64,000 nt of DNA from Giardia muris. Its lineage: Eukaryota > Fornicata > Diplomonadida > Hexamitidae. The stretch is taken from positions 1,364,001-1,428,000 of the forward strand of contig CM016925.1 in the NCBI GenBank assembly GCA_006247105.1, given 5' to 3'. The translations under genes and the position numbers were made by a program. The notes below the pieces were generated by a model that ran no database searches, had not been told where the DNA came from, and saw only the letters and a program-made list of their open reading frames with translations. Below, in pieces: positions 17,714-27,621 of the stretch (position 1 is the stretch's first letter; each line of letters starts with the position of its first letter).

Positions 17714-18890
17714 TTTTTTGGTCGTCGAGGGTTGCCTCATCGCTTTGGAACGGCTGGCCATTATAGATGGAAAAGAGGAGGAAGCCGGTATGGGTCCGCA
17801 TCAGTTGAGTGGGGCGGATCTCCGAAAAGACCTTCGAGTCCTGGATGTTCTCTGCCGAGGCTGTCCTTGCGCCAGCCCGTCTCTTTACCCCATCAGTATT
17901 CTTCCCAAGGTGCCGAAGAGGTGGGGCGGCAAGCTTCCGACTAGAAAGCTCGTAAGCGATAAGAAAGGTCTTCATCACTTCAAATGCACCGAACCCAGCT
18001 CTTACACATGCCTGTATAGCCATGTGGATTTGTTCTAGGCATGGAACGAAGACACATAGCTTAGACCCTACTGTAACGGTACGTGGTAGCTTCTCAATCA
18101 CCGAGCCAGGTTCAGGGAGATCAAGGAAGACAAAATCGATGTTAGTAAGCTCTGGAGGAAAGCCTTCATCGCAGACATTACGGTGCTGAGCAGTGACAAT
18201 ACTAGTAACTGCCTCAGTATGATAATTATTGTTCATGTCTTGTTTTAACAGTACTGGGCGTTCGGGATTAATGTCGAACGTATAGAGATGACCATGAGGA
18301 TAGATACAATGGACTAGATGATGGGAAAGAGAACCCGAGCCGGTTCCGGCCTCGCAGACCCGCATTCCCGGACGAAGGCCGACACGTAAAAATATACTTG
18401 CTACATCCGGGGTGAAGACAATTTGTGTCCTGCGTTCAAGCACGCGTGACCAAAGGCTGGGGGTGAAGCGCAGAACGAAGATGAACCCGGTTCTGTTCTT
18501 TGAGAACAACTTTGCACCATAAGGCTGACCAATAAGTGAGGAATGTTGGAACTCTCCATAACAGCTTTGATAACAACCATCATTAACAATGCGTGCTAAG
18601 GTCAGGTTATCGTTTCCAGAGACGAAGATGACGGAATCCCCATAAGCGATGAGAGAACGCTCATCGTTTAATGGAGGAGAAAACCCTTTAGGCAGAGGAG
18701 ATACTGAAGGATTGCTACAAGTATGATCGGCCTTAATTACTAGTTCCCAAACACCTTCGACGTCATGGACGAAGGCCTGATAAGCACACCCCTCAGCACA
18801 GGTGAGTACGTTTGTAGTAGTATCCACCGTAAGAAGATACCCATTACTGGCCGCCTCTTGAACCGTTCGAAGTAATAGTTCTCGACTCAT
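17700..18890 (-). CDS. TRM61: tRNA (adenine-58-N1) methyltransferase catalytic subunit TRM61
   Basis: 396 residues. The N-terminal beta domain is followed by GEFQHSSLIGQPYGAKLFS, the TRM61 signature before the methyltransferase fold. The SAM-binding motif is VCEAGTGSGSLSHHL, and motif IV is FVFLDLPEP. It would pair with TRM6 to make m1A58 in the T-loop of nuclear pre-tRNAs. The intact SAM motif says this is TRM61, not the inactive TRM6 partner. The C-terminal 60 residues are basic and variable. It shares a 4-bp divergent promoter with the gene at 18895 and its last codons contain the initiator of the CBS gene. Confidence 0.88.
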   Translation of the reverse strand: MSRELLLRTVQEAASNGYLLTVDTTTNVLTCAEGCAYQAFVHDVEGVWELVIKADHTCSNPSVSPLPKGFSPPLNDERSLIAYGDSVIFVSGNDNLTLARIVNDGCYQSCYGEFQHSSLIGQPYGAKLFSKNRTGFIFVLRFTPSLWSRVLERRTQIVFTPDVASIFLRVGLRPGMRVCEAGTGSGSLSHHLVHCIYPHGHLYTFDINPERPVLLKQDMNNNYHTEAVTSIVTAQHRNVCDEGFPPELTNIDFVFLDLPEPGSVIEKLPRTVTVGSKLCVFVPCLEQIHMAIQACVRAGFGAFEVMKTFLIAYELSSRKLAAPPLRHLGKNTDGVKRRAGARTASAENIQDSKVFSEIRPTQLMRTHTGFLLFSIYNGQPFQSDEATLDDQKNADC

Positions 18891-18894
18891 TTAA
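18891..18894. promoter_or_regulatory. Four-base divergent spacer TTAA between two ATGs
   Basis: The start codons of TRM61 (minus strand) and the small plus-strand gene are separated by TTAA only (CAT-TTAA-ATG). This is the shortest shared promoter in the window. Confidence 0.5.
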
Positions 18895-19260
18895 ATGAAT
18901 GTCGAAGCGGCTTGTACCTTCACTGCCATCTCAACCCTCCTCTCGGCCGCCTCCATCGAGGAGATAGAACCAGCTGCGGCAAACAGGATATTGACAATAG
19001 TCACCGAATTAGTCGGACAGTTCCGACCTGCTAATAACTCCAATGATACCCTCACCTCTACCCTTCGATATTATGGCTTCCCACCAGATCTCCTTCTCAC
19101 TTGCATCAAAAGCTTTGTACGATTTCAACCAGTAAGATCTCCGAACTTCCTTGGCCCAACCCTTCGGGTCGACTCCATAATGAGCGAGGGGCTCGAGCCT
19201 CCATCCCGCATGTTCGTCGCCCCATCCCTCCAGGAGTTTCTTCGATCGGGTGGTCATTAG
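18895..19260 (+). CDS. Small protein, unknown function
   Basis: 121 residues with a hydrophobic, Ala-rich helical N-terminal half and a proline-containing C-terminus. There is no clear membrane segment, and I recognise no family. It is called a gene because its ATG sits on the divergent TTAA element, it fills the space between TRM61 and the PP2A subunit, and no better reading exists on either strand. The next gene starts 18 bp after its stop. Confidence 0.55.
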   Translation: MNVEAACTFTAISTLLSAASIEEIEPAAANRILTIVTELVGQFRPANNSNDTLTSTLRYYGFPPDLLLTCIKSFVRFQPVRSPNFLGPTLRVDSIMSEGLEPPSRMFVAPSLQEFLRSGGH

Positions 19261-19278
19261 AACGAGGGAATGTAAATT

Positions 19279-21972
19279 ATGCAGACTCCAACGTCGAACT
19301 CACCGAAGATCAGGGATCCCCAGCCGCCCGCCCCCGAGGCGCTCATCGGGGAGCTGGCGACCTCGGAGGTAGACGAACAAATAGTCCGGGTGGCTCAGCA
19401 GCTTGCAGAGGACAATCAGAGCCTGGTCTGCACGGAGCTCAACAAGATGGCATCTCTCTCATCTTGCACGCTCTCCCCTTCGATCACCACCCACGTGCTG
19501 AACCTACTCGACACCGTGATAGAGGGCTGCCCGATTGGTGACCCAATAACAGCAGTGGAGTTTGCTTCTCCATCTACAGACCTAGACTTAACGATTCCCC
19601 GATCGCCGGCTCCGAAGAGCCATCCACGACTCTCCACCTCCGGGATCATGAGATCTCCCGGAGTCTCTGGGTCATCAACCCCACCTTCGGGACCACATGA
19701 AGGCTCTCCTGCACGTCCATCTCCAACCGAGTTGTACAAGGCCCTCAGTTCCCCACTCTTCTCTCCTGTCAAAAGTCCTCAACAGGCTCCTTCAACTGCT
19801 GCCTCGGTTCTAGGAGTTGGAGATCTCAATACGGTTGAAACAGCAGGGACTGGTGGAATATATGAAGAGCCTGGAGAGGCCTTACGGAACTCGTGCACCT
19901 CCATGTCCTTCTTGACGTCTTCGAAGATCGAGGCCGAGTCAACAGCACTTAGTGAGGAGCCCGAACCTGTAGACATATCAGCTTCTGAAGGGAAGTTACA
20001 GACCGAAGAGGACTACTCTTTGCACTACGCCCGTGTCGAGTTGCACCTCGAAGACGCACAGATCGCCGAGATGCATGAGATGGCCCAGGCTATCCCAGAC
20101 CTTCGTCTGAAATATCACATCAAGAAACCTCTCGAGCAAGAGATCGTTCGATCTTGTAAGTTCTGCTTTGACACGTATCGCTGCAACAGACTGAAGGTTG
20201 TGCGTTCGTCTTCGCCGGACTTCTGTAAGACCTGCACGGAACGCACGCAGTTTGAGTTGAACTGTCTGAATCGGCTCACCACCCTATTTCCTACAGGGAT
20301 GTCGTTCTTCTCGGTGGTCGACGCAGATCTTCTTGGCGTCGATCTCGCAGCTGATTACTTGCGGGTGGTTGGAGACCATGCCTCAGTCTTTGAGGTTTCG
20401 ACTGATTCTTTTCTCGTAAAGTGCATCGCGACGATGGCCGGTATGACGGAGACCGCGTTCCGTAAAGACGTGATGATCCCTTATATGAACACTCTCAAGC
20501 AGAAGCATGATATCGCTATCGACCCGACGATTACCATTAAGAGCACCAAGGAACGCAAGACGGGCGGGATCGCGGTCCTCCCTGAGCTGATTTGCGAGGG
20601 CATCTTTGGGCTTCCAGGCTTTCTTGCCTTCTCCCTCTTCGCTAAGATCCGTTCGGAGTATCGGCATCTTCACCCTCGATACCTAAATAACATCGAGAAG
20701 TTCCCGGTTCCAGAGGCAATCCGAGCGCAGACGCTCCTTGATGCCCCTGCAGAAAATAATATCTACCATAGGCTTGTGACGTATAAGGCTGTCACCCAAG
20801 ACGAGGAAGGGCTCTACTCCGTCACAGTCGAACAAATCCGGGCCTTTTATTCCGAATACATTATTGGCCGCTCAACCCCAGCCCGTCTCTTTGCATGCTT
20901 GAAGCTTGGGAAGGCATCGAGTATCGTCGAGGAGGATCTGATGGCGCTTATGGCGGGTGTCTGCAGGTACCACCCTGCGCTTGAATTCCTTCGCGCCACG
21001 CCCGAGTTCCAGGTGCAGTATTCCATCACGGTCGTCACGCGGATCTTTTATCTCCTCGACCGTACGTTTAAGAACAACATCAGCCTCCACGATCTCGTCG
21101 TCTCGAAGCTGGTTAATACGCTCTGGTTACTCCAGCGAGAGCCGGATATCAACCGAGTCCTCAAATACTTTAGCTATGAGCACTTCTACGTTATCTTCTG
21201 CAAGTTCTGGGAGCTTGACACTGATCATGATCAATACATCTCTGAACAAGACCTTTGCAGGTATGGAATTCATACATGTCCTTTCCCCTTCGTCTGTAAG
21301 TGCGGAAAGACAGATGGGACCTGTACCTGCAATCGGGTGTACAACTCCCGTGCTGTTGCGCGTATTTTCGCGCAGATCCCAAGACCCTTCGTATCCACCG
21401 TCCCTGGGAAGATGTGTTACAAAGATTTTATCCCCTTCATCCTTGCTGAGGAGGATAAGGATTCAGATCCTGCTCTCGACTACTTCTTCGCTTTGATGGA
21501 TGTGGACGAGGATAATTACATTTCCACCTCGGATATCATGTACTTCTGGCCAGTAATGGAGCAGATGTACCACTGTCATAAGCGTGACACGAACAGACAG
21601 CGGGATGTCATGTGTCAAATGGTGGATATGGCGAAGCACACCCAGTACTGCGTCGGAAACGGCTTCGCTCATCAGGACCAGCGTATCTCGAAGCGCGACA
21701 TTCGCCGCTGCAAGACCCAAGGAAACCTCTTCAACGTCTTCTTCAACTTTACAAAGGCTGTGCAATTCGAGTGCAAGGATCCCTACACGATACGCTACAG
21801 TCCCCATATGTTCGAGAAGACGACGTGGGAGCGCTTCGCGCGCGTGATCTACGACTCCCTCGAGGGGATGGAGGAGGCGGCACAGGAGACAACTTACGAA
21901 GACCCTGAGCCGGTAGCAGATGAGGTTGCTCCTGGCGGCCCCGGTCTTGACGCCGAGGCGCTAGAGCTCTAA
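19279..21972 (+). CDS. Protein phosphatase 2A regulatory subunit B'' (PPP2R3 family)
   Basis: 897 residues. The first 240 are Ser/Pro-rich and probably disordered. The conserved B'' core spans about 540-880: HPALEFLRATPEFQVQY, the near-invariant FSYEHFYVIFCKFWELDTD followed by an EF-hand loop (DTDHDQYISEQD), KMCYKDFIPFILAEEDK, and a second EF-hand (DVDEDNYISTSD). B'' subunits bring the PP2A A/C dimer to substrates in a calcium-dependent way. Two Cys clusters are unusual: CKFCFDTYRC...CKTC near residues 293-325, and CPFPFVCKCG...CTC near 666-685, the latter inserted between the EF-hands. The start follows TGTAAATT. Confidence 0.88.
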   Translation: MQTPTSNSPKIRDPQPPAPEALIGELATSEVDEQIVRVAQQLAEDNQSLVCTELNKMASLSSCTLSPSITTHVLNLLDTVIEGCPIGDPITAVEFASPSTDLDLTIPRSPAPKSHPRLSTSGIMRSPGVSGSSTPPSGPHEGSPARPSPTELYKALSSPLFSPVKSPQQAPSTAASVLGVGDLNTVETAGTGGIYEEPGEALRNSCTSMSFLTSSKIEAESTALSEEPEPVDISASEGKLQTEEDYSLHYARVELHLEDAQIAEMHEMAQAIPDLRLKYHIKKPLEQEIVRSCKFCFDTYRCNRLKVVRSSSPDFCKTCTERTQFELNCLNRLTTLFPTGMSFFSVVDADLLGVDLAADYLRVVGDHASVFEVSTDSFLVKCIATMAGMTETAFRKDVMIPYMNTLKQKHDIAIDPTITIKSTKERKTGGIAVLPELICEGIFGLPGFLAFSLFAKIRSEYRHLHPRYLNNIEKFPVPEAIRAQTLLDAPAENNIYHRLVTYKAVTQDEEGLYSVTVEQIRAFYSEYIIGRSTPARLFACLKLGKASSIVEEDLMALMAGVCRYHPALEFLRATPEFQVQYSITVVTRIFYLLDRTFKNNISLHDLVVSKLVNTLWLLQREPDINRVLKYFSYEHFYVIFCKFWELDTDHDQYISEQDLCRYGIHTCPFPFVCKCGKTDGTCTCNRVYNSRAVARIFAQIPRPFVSTVPGKMCYKDFIPFILAEEDKDSDPALDYFFALMDVDEDNYISTSDIMYFWPVMEQMYHCHKRDTNRQRDVMCQMVDMAKHTQYCVGNGFAHQDQRISKRDIRRCKTQGNLFNVFFNFTKAVQFECKDPYTIRYSPHMFEKTTWERFARVIYDSLEGMEEAAQETTYEDPEPVADEVAPGGPGLDAEALEL

Positions 21973-21977
21973 GCGAT

Positions 21978-24900
21978 TCACTTCTTCTCCTGGACGTTAG
22001 TGAGGAGTAAATCAATGCCATCCAAGATAGATTCCGAACAGGGTACCAGAAGCGCGTCGAAGTGTTGCATCATATGAACCACGAGCTCTATCGAGCGGGC
22101 ACCTGATGGTGAATCTTTCTCAGGAGCTAGCTCGACCGCAACGTCGAAGTCTTCTAGTTCAAGCTCGGCTTGAGGCCCGGAATTTGCTTGTCGTTCGTTC
22201 TGTTGACGCTCAACAGGAACGTCAGGGGCAAAGTCTTCTATACGTGCCTTGCCATGCTCATCGAATATGAGGGAGCGTTTCAGAGCGAAATAAAGCCCAT
22301 ATTCGAAAACGGAGAAAATAATGCCAAACTTCTGGTCAAGCTTGGTAACATAGGCAGTGACTGGTATCCCTCCTCGTTCGCGGTATTCGGGAGTCTTCTC
22401 GATACGAAGGGCAAAGAGAATGCGCTGATCTACCTCTTCCGCTCTATCGGCCTCTTTAGAAAATTTGTTGCATAACTCCACGCAAGATTTCAGCGTTTCG
22501 TACTTATAGCCAAGTTCTTCAAGATCCTTCTCGACGTCTTTGACGACGGACATTGCAACCGGGTCATCCTTCGAGCTAGGAGCCTCAACTGCCGGAATGA
22601 CGCCATCAGTGATATCTTCGCACTGGTTCACCATGTCAACTATAGCCCTCAGCGCCTCCTTAATCTTCCCACGGGCGAGCGTTGCGAGTTGTTCGTTATC
22701 CCTCAGAAACTGACTCAGGCCTTTCTTACTTCGAGTTTTATTACCTTCCTCAATCATACCTTCATCCTCACCTCGGTAGATCGAATCGACAAGCTTGGTG
22801 AGAGAAGTAGGTGGAAAGAAGATGGGTTTTTCGTATATATTCCAAGGTTCGGGGATTCTTAAGCGATAAGGTCGAAGAGCAAACTCAGGCGTGCTATCAT
22901 ACGTCGGATTTTTATCGAAGATACGTGCCTCTAGAGCAAGACCTAAAGCAAGCATTCGATGAGCAATGTCATCGGCATAACGGCGAATTGGAGAAGTGAA
23001 GTGCATGTAAAGGCTCGAATGGATTCCCCAATGTGCCAGGATCTGGGGGCAGCTTGCGGTTCCGATGTGATAGCTCGCACGAGCCAGCAAGTTGTGAAGG
23101 AAGATGGTATTCGCTGCCGTGAGCTTCTTGTCGTTAGAACAAGGCATGACCTCCGCAAGAGCGCAGATATACTTATTGATCTGTTGAGAGCTTTCGATGC
23201 ATAGCCGAGGGAAATGGTGACTCGCGAAGAGGGCGTCGACCTCAGAACGATAAATGGGTGGTGGGTGGACACGAAGGATAGGCAGAGTAGGGAAGCACGC
23301 TACAAGCTTCGAGGCAACGAGCTGGTTCGCAAGAAGCATGAACTCCTCAATGAGGTTATGTGCATCATCAGCTCGTTCCGGCTCACGAAACTCTGTCGTA
23401 AGTGTCTCCACATCGATAGAAAGCCGAACCTTTTGAAGGGAGATCGTTAAAGCTCCGTAGGACTTACGAATAGCCCGAAAATTATGCGCCATCTGATTAG
23501 CATGTTGGACAGCAGCGGCGATCGTGGGAGCGAATCCCTCAATGCAAGGCCACATGTCAAAGAAAAGAGTTGTCTTGGGGGACACATCATCATTCGTATA
23601 GTTTGCCTCGAGCAATCGCTGTGCAGCACAATAATCCAGGCGCGCATAGGAGAAGATAAGCCCACGCCCGAACCAAATATCTTGTGGCAAGATGAGGCCC
23701 TCAGAACTCAATTGGACGACAAGACTGAAGGTGAAACGGGGGACTAGAGGGTTGAGGGAGCACAGGGTATTCGAAAGGGCCTTCGGGAGCATAGGGCAGC
23801 AGCGATCCGAAAGATATATTGAGGTAGTGGTCTCTTGTGCTCGCGCATCAAGCCAAGGACACTTGTCGAGGTAATGGGTAGTATCGGCAATGTGTATCCC
23901 AACCTCATATCCCTTTATCTCAGGAGCAACTTCATCGGTCTCTTTCATCTGCAAATAGGTATGCATCGAAATGGCCTTTAGATCTTCTCCGTCCTGAATG
24001 AGAACGGACACGTGAATGGCGTCGTCGAAGTCTCTGGCCGTATCCGGATCAATGGTGAAGACGGGAAGCATGCAGAAATTACGACGGCCAAGAGCACGTA
24101 GCTTGTCTTCGAACTCGGATGAAGTGAAGTACTCCATCAAGGAGTTGTACGTCCCCGAAGAAAGGTCACTGGGCTGATAAATCTGCTCTCTAGTAAGCCC
24201 ACAAAGATCCATGAGCTCTTGCTCTCCTTCATCCACTACCTTCTGGTATGGCGACGCGTCATGATCGTCTCTGAAATGGTACGGAAAGCCCGTCGCACCA
24301 AGAATGTGTTCCACCTTCGCATCAAGGAATCCCTGAGGATCCTGAGTAATATCATCCGTAGAGGTGAGCTGCGTCTTACAGGGGCATTCCGAGACTATCG
24401 TCCCATGTGGAAACGCATTCTGAACGTACCACCCATCGATGCGGACAATATAAGAGAGTGTAGAATCTTTCTGGGCGAAGGTGATTCCTGGGACTTCGAT
24501 CAGAGGGAAATTCCTGAGTTTTGGCATGAGGCGCACGACGCGAGCCACGTGCCCGTCCTTTTGGACTGTGCATTCCAAGGTCACTTCAGGGTTTGCAGGC
24601 TTAAGGATGGCAACGACAAGCCCTTCCATACGGGACTTTGTGATCGTCAGGATCTCATCCCTCTCGACGTCGTCTAACGACCAGTTCACGTAGCTGATCT
24701 TCTGCTCCTCTGACTCAAGTAGATAAACAACAACCTCGTCTCCATCCAGAGCTCGATTCAACGCCTCACGTGTCGAGATGTGGACATCCTGTCTATGGCG
24801 TTCGCTATAGACCGTTCCCTGGAGGTAACCGGGATTGATATGAAGACAGCCACGAATGAAGCGATTAGGTGCTTTCTGAAGAAGAACCTTGGCATCTCCG

Positions 24901-25013
24901 GTTGAAAGGTGACGACTGAAGCCGGTCGCGGACGAGGGCACTGGAACCCTGGACGTCAGGGTCGAGAACGGCGCGGTTGCCTTGTGGGTGGACTCCTTGT
25001 CTTGTGTCTTCAT
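21978..25013 (-). CDS. RNase II/RNB-family 3'-5' exoribonuclease, DIS3L2-like
   Basis: 1011 residues from the ATG 21 bp from the divergent gene. Two cold-shock-type domains open the protein (residues about 45-260), then the RNB domain with all catalytic acids in DPDTARDFDDA, followed by GIHIADTTHYL, a conserved SLYMHFTSPIRRYADDIAHR signature and an S1-like end. There is no PIN/CR3 region, so it matches DIS3L2 rather than DIS3/Rrp44. It would degrade RNA from the 3' end, alone or with an exosome. A longer frame reaches 25271, but it lies antisense to the next gene. The stop falls in AGTGAAT (minus strand, 21982-21976). Confidence 0.88.
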   Translation of the reverse strand: MKTQDKESTHKATAPFSTLTSRVPVPSSATGFSRHLSTGDAKVLLQKAPNRFIRGCLHINPGYLQGTVYSERHRQDVHISTREALNRALDGDEVVVYLLESEEQKISYVNWSLDDVERDEILTITKSRMEGLVVAILKPANPEVTLECTVQKDGHVARVVRLMPKLRNFPLIEVPGITFAQKDSTLSYIVRIDGWYVQNAFPHGTIVSECPCKTQLTSTDDITQDPQGFLDAKVEHILGATGFPYHFRDDHDASPYQKVVDEGEQELMDLCGLTREQIYQPSDLSSGTYNSLMEYFTSSEFEDKLRALGRRNFCMLPVFTIDPDTARDFDDAIHVSVLIQDGEDLKAISMHTYLQMKETDEVAPEIKGYEVGIHIADTTHYLDKCPWLDARAQETTTSIYLSDRCCPMLPKALSNTLCSLNPLVPRFTFSLVVQLSSEGLILPQDIWFGRGLIFSYARLDYCAAQRLLEANYTNDDVSPKTTLFFDMWPCIEGFAPTIAAAVQHANQMAHNFRAIRKSYGALTISLQKVRLSIDVETLTTEFREPERADDAHNLIEEFMLLANQLVASKLVACFPTLPILRVHPPPIYRSEVDALFASHHFPRLCIESSQQINKYICALAEVMPCSNDKKLTAANTIFLHNLLARASYHIGTASCPQILAHWGIHSSLYMHFTSPIRRYADDIAHRMLALGLALEARIFDKNPTYDSTPEFALRPYRLRIPEPWNIYEKPIFFPPTSLTKLVDSIYRGEDEGMIEEGNKTRSKKGLSQFLRDNEQLATLARGKIKEALRAIVDMVNQCEDITDGVIPAVEAPSSKDDPVAMSVVKDVEKDLEELGYKYETLKSCVELCNKFSKEADRAEEVDQRILFALRIEKTPEYRERGGIPVTAYVTKLDQKFGIIFSVFEYGLYFALKRSLIFDEHGKARIEDFAPDVPVERQQNERQANSGPQAELELEDFDVAVELAPEKDSPSGARSIELVVHMMQHFDALLVPCSESILDGIDLLLTNVQEKK

Positions 25014-25034
25014 TCCCCTTTTCAGCTCAAAAAC

Positions 25035-27587
25035 ATGCGTGCGCAGATGGAGATTGCCAGCGTCTCCGAGCAGCTGACGGCATCGACCGGGGACTTGATT
25101 GAGGCGCTCCTTGCCATCACGGATAAGGTGCGCATCGACACACAGAAGCTGACTTCTGATACCATCCATGTGGCTACTCGAGTAGTCTCCCTTGGAGACG
25201 AGGCGATGTCTATCATGGATAGGGGACGAATGGCCTTTGATGCTATCAACCAAGCACGTCAACATCCTCAAATCGTTACCACAGATGATGAGAAGGCGAT
25301 GGTCCTGGCTGCAATCACGGCCGCTCTAGAGTTTGTCGAGCAAGGCACACGCCTACAGGCAGACCTAGTAGAAGCATGCTTGGGCCATAATGCGGTATTC
25401 ACAGCCCAAACAATGAAAGGTATTGAGGAATATGATCACGCGCGCTCAGCTTACTTGGAGACTTACCCTGACTTTGATACACTCTCTGTTGTTGCAGATA
25501 CACATAAGGCCGTCCAATTAGCCAGGGAGAAGTTCTTGGACAGCATGTTACAAAGCGTCCTCATTTCTCTTCAGAAAGCATTTGCTGCCACAGTAGCGCG
25601 TCGACCTACTCGTGAACTAAAGAATACAGAACATTACATCGATATCCAGCTCATCCTGGATAGCATGCGCGAATCAAAGCCGTTGATCCAGAATCTCTTC
25701 GAGCTAGACGTGGAGAAGTTCCGAACTCTTAGAGCCTTATATATCATTGTCTTCTGTGCTATTGTCAAGGAGAGTACCTCGCATCTGGTCGCTAACATCG
25801 GCGGAGGGGTTGAAGACCCTACTCTCGATATACTTCGAGGCCTTCAGTTGAAGTCATTCCAGTTATCATACAATTCCCTTCGATTTCCTAATGGTAACCC
25901 GATTGCCGCCCCTTCTGTCCAGGGTACATCAGGAAGGCAAGCAGCCATGCAGGTTCCAGCTCTTACCCATTCGTCGTTTTCTACAGACAAGGCTCTCGGA
26001 CACTTCCTTCTATGCTTTTTGGAGACGGTATTAAGCGTGGAAAAGATGTTTGCAGAGGTCTTTTACCCACTCGAGTCCGGAGTCACCATCGTCTCTTCTT
26101 ATCGCACGTGTAATGATCCTGTTTTACTGCTTCCGATGGCATCTGTTGAGAACTTGAATGGAGCCATAGCGAATCTGACTGCCACGTCGCAATTGCTATC
26201 TCCTGACCTAGATCTTGGGGCATGTATTGGGACGATCTTTGTATCTCTTTGCGACTTGAGTGTTCTGAAAAAGCATCACGAGTATGTTCTTGGCCTTCAA
26301 TTCCTTCCAACTCCTTGCTATCTCCAAACGGTACGAAACCTGTCTAGTGTTTCATCATCTACCAACGTTCAGGACGTGTCCGTCGTTGGCCGTCCACTCA
26401 CACAGATCCTGGACGTGGCTCTTAGCCAGAACGTGCTCTATTCCTTTGCCTTCCTTGCAGAGGTGGTTGAAGCCCTTCTTTTAGCCCGTTATTTCCGTTC
26501 GGAACTGTACCTGATCATCTTGTCCGTCGTTATGGTTCATCTCAATACGCGCATCGATGAGTTTTGCGTTACTTTCTACAAGAGCCTCTCGGATGTCCAC
26601 CCATCCATCAAACAAGCCGGAGTCTTCTCAGGCACGTTACATACATGCATTCTTTTGACGGCCATCTACTCCCTATACTTTGCGGCGTCTTATACGGCAC
26701 GGTCGCTTCGCACGGCCTTTGGAATCTACGAACATGTGTATGCACGACTTATAGGGATGCTCGGGTCGTCTGGGGCGGAGCTTACAACGGTTGATATTGA
26801 ACAAGTCGAACACCATCTTTTAACACCTGTTCCTGACTTGGAGGAGTTCACTGCTATCTTCACCCTTCATTACCCACTCGTACACATTGAGAAGGCGGTC
26901 AAGCAGCCTTATGGGACGATCATTACGAAGCTCCAGGAATGGCTCGAGTACGTCGTGAAGGCAGACCGGGGCAATACCGAGAAGTACGGAGTTGTTGCAA
27001 CACTGGAGAACCTCTCCTTCCTATGCTTCTACTGCTCTGAGATCCTCACGGCCAACTTCAAGACATCTCTCAACGCACAGTTAGCAGACCAGTGCCGTCA
27101 GCTTCTTTCGGAGTACATCGCTCAGAATATGGAATATAAGTTCTCGGGCTCAAACTCGTGGGTAGTCTTCTATGACGCGATCTGTAGTGCACTTAATGAA
27201 GGACTACAATTCACCGAGATTCCCACGCGTCCTGGCTTAACCGTCAAGGATGCAGATGCAGCCATCAAGAACTGTAACTCGACGCTAGAGAAAAGTATTC
27301 ACGAGGTACTTGAACGGTTCCTCAAGCATCTCAACACCCGTTCTGCCACCAATGCTGCGACAAAGATAGTCTCCTTGGATCGGTTACAGCAAGGGACCAG
27401 CAAGCTATGCGAGCGCGTCTTTACGGCCTTTAGGGATTTGGTCCTTGAGAAGTATTCGAATATGCTATCATATCTGCCAAAGTGCTATTCGACTGGCCTT
27501 AAGGCGAAGCCCAACCTGACAAGCGAGAAGTTGACTATGATCTTCAACAGTGCCATTGAGGGGGCTCTGATGAAGACACGGGCGTAA
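25035..27587 (+). CDS. Large all-helical protein, unknown (tether-complex-like at best)
   Basis: 850 residues. The first 120 suggest a coiled coil, and the rest reads as continuous amphipathic helices with no enzymatic motif, no membrane segment and no repeats I can name. The overall look (N-terminal coiled coil, long helical rods, a C-terminal helical block near KFSGSNSWVVFYDAICSALN) resembles CATCHR tethering subunits of the exocyst, COG or GARP type, but this is only shape-level inference. The ATG follows TCAAAAAC and is 21 bp from the divergent DIS3L2 start. TGTAAAT (27606-27612) after the stop may be its poly(A) signal. Confidence 0.7.
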   Translation: MRAQMEIASVSEQLTASTGDLIEALLAITDKVRIDTQKLTSDTIHVATRVVSLGDEAMSIMDRGRMAFDAINQARQHPQIVTTDDEKAMVLAAITAALEFVEQGTRLQADLVEACLGHNAVFTAQTMKGIEEYDHARSAYLETYPDFDTLSVVADTHKAVQLAREKFLDSMLQSVLISLQKAFAATVARRPTRELKNTEHYIDIQLILDSMRESKPLIQNLFELDVEKFRTLRALYIIVFCAIVKESTSHLVANIGGGVEDPTLDILRGLQLKSFQLSYNSLRFPNGNPIAAPSVQGTSGRQAAMQVPALTHSSFSTDKALGHFLLCFLETVLSVEKMFAEVFYPLESGVTIVSSYRTCNDPVLLLPMASVENLNGAIANLTATSQLLSPDLDLGACIGTIFVSLCDLSVLKKHHEYVLGLQFLPTPCYLQTVRNLSSVSSSTNVQDVSVVGRPLTQILDVALSQNVLYSFAFLAEVVEALLLARYFRSELYLIILSVVMVHLNTRIDEFCVTFYKSLSDVHPSIKQAGVFSGTLHTCILLTAIYSLYFAASYTARSLRTAFGIYEHVYARLIGMLGSSGAELTTVDIEQVEHHLLTPVPDLEEFTAIFTLHYPLVHIEKAVKQPYGTIITKLQEWLEYVVKADRGNTEKYGVVATLENLSFLCFYCSEILTANFKTSLNAQLADQCRQLLSEYIAQNMEYKFSGSNSWVVFYDAICSALNEGLQFTEIPTRPGLTVKDADAAIKNCNSTLEKSIHEVLERFLKHLNTRSATNAATKIVSLDRLQQGTSKLCERVFTAFRDLVLEKYSNMLSYLPKCYSTGLKAKPNLTSEKLTMIFNSAIEGALMKTRA

Positions 27588-27621
27588 CTCAGCAAAAACC
27601 GGGATTGTAAATTCTGCTGGC

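Noticed and set aside
21978..25271. Longer form of the DIS3L2-like protein starting at 25271
   Set aside because: The extra 86 codons lie antisense to the 5' coding part of the divergent gene at 25035, and the ATG at 25013 is better placed.
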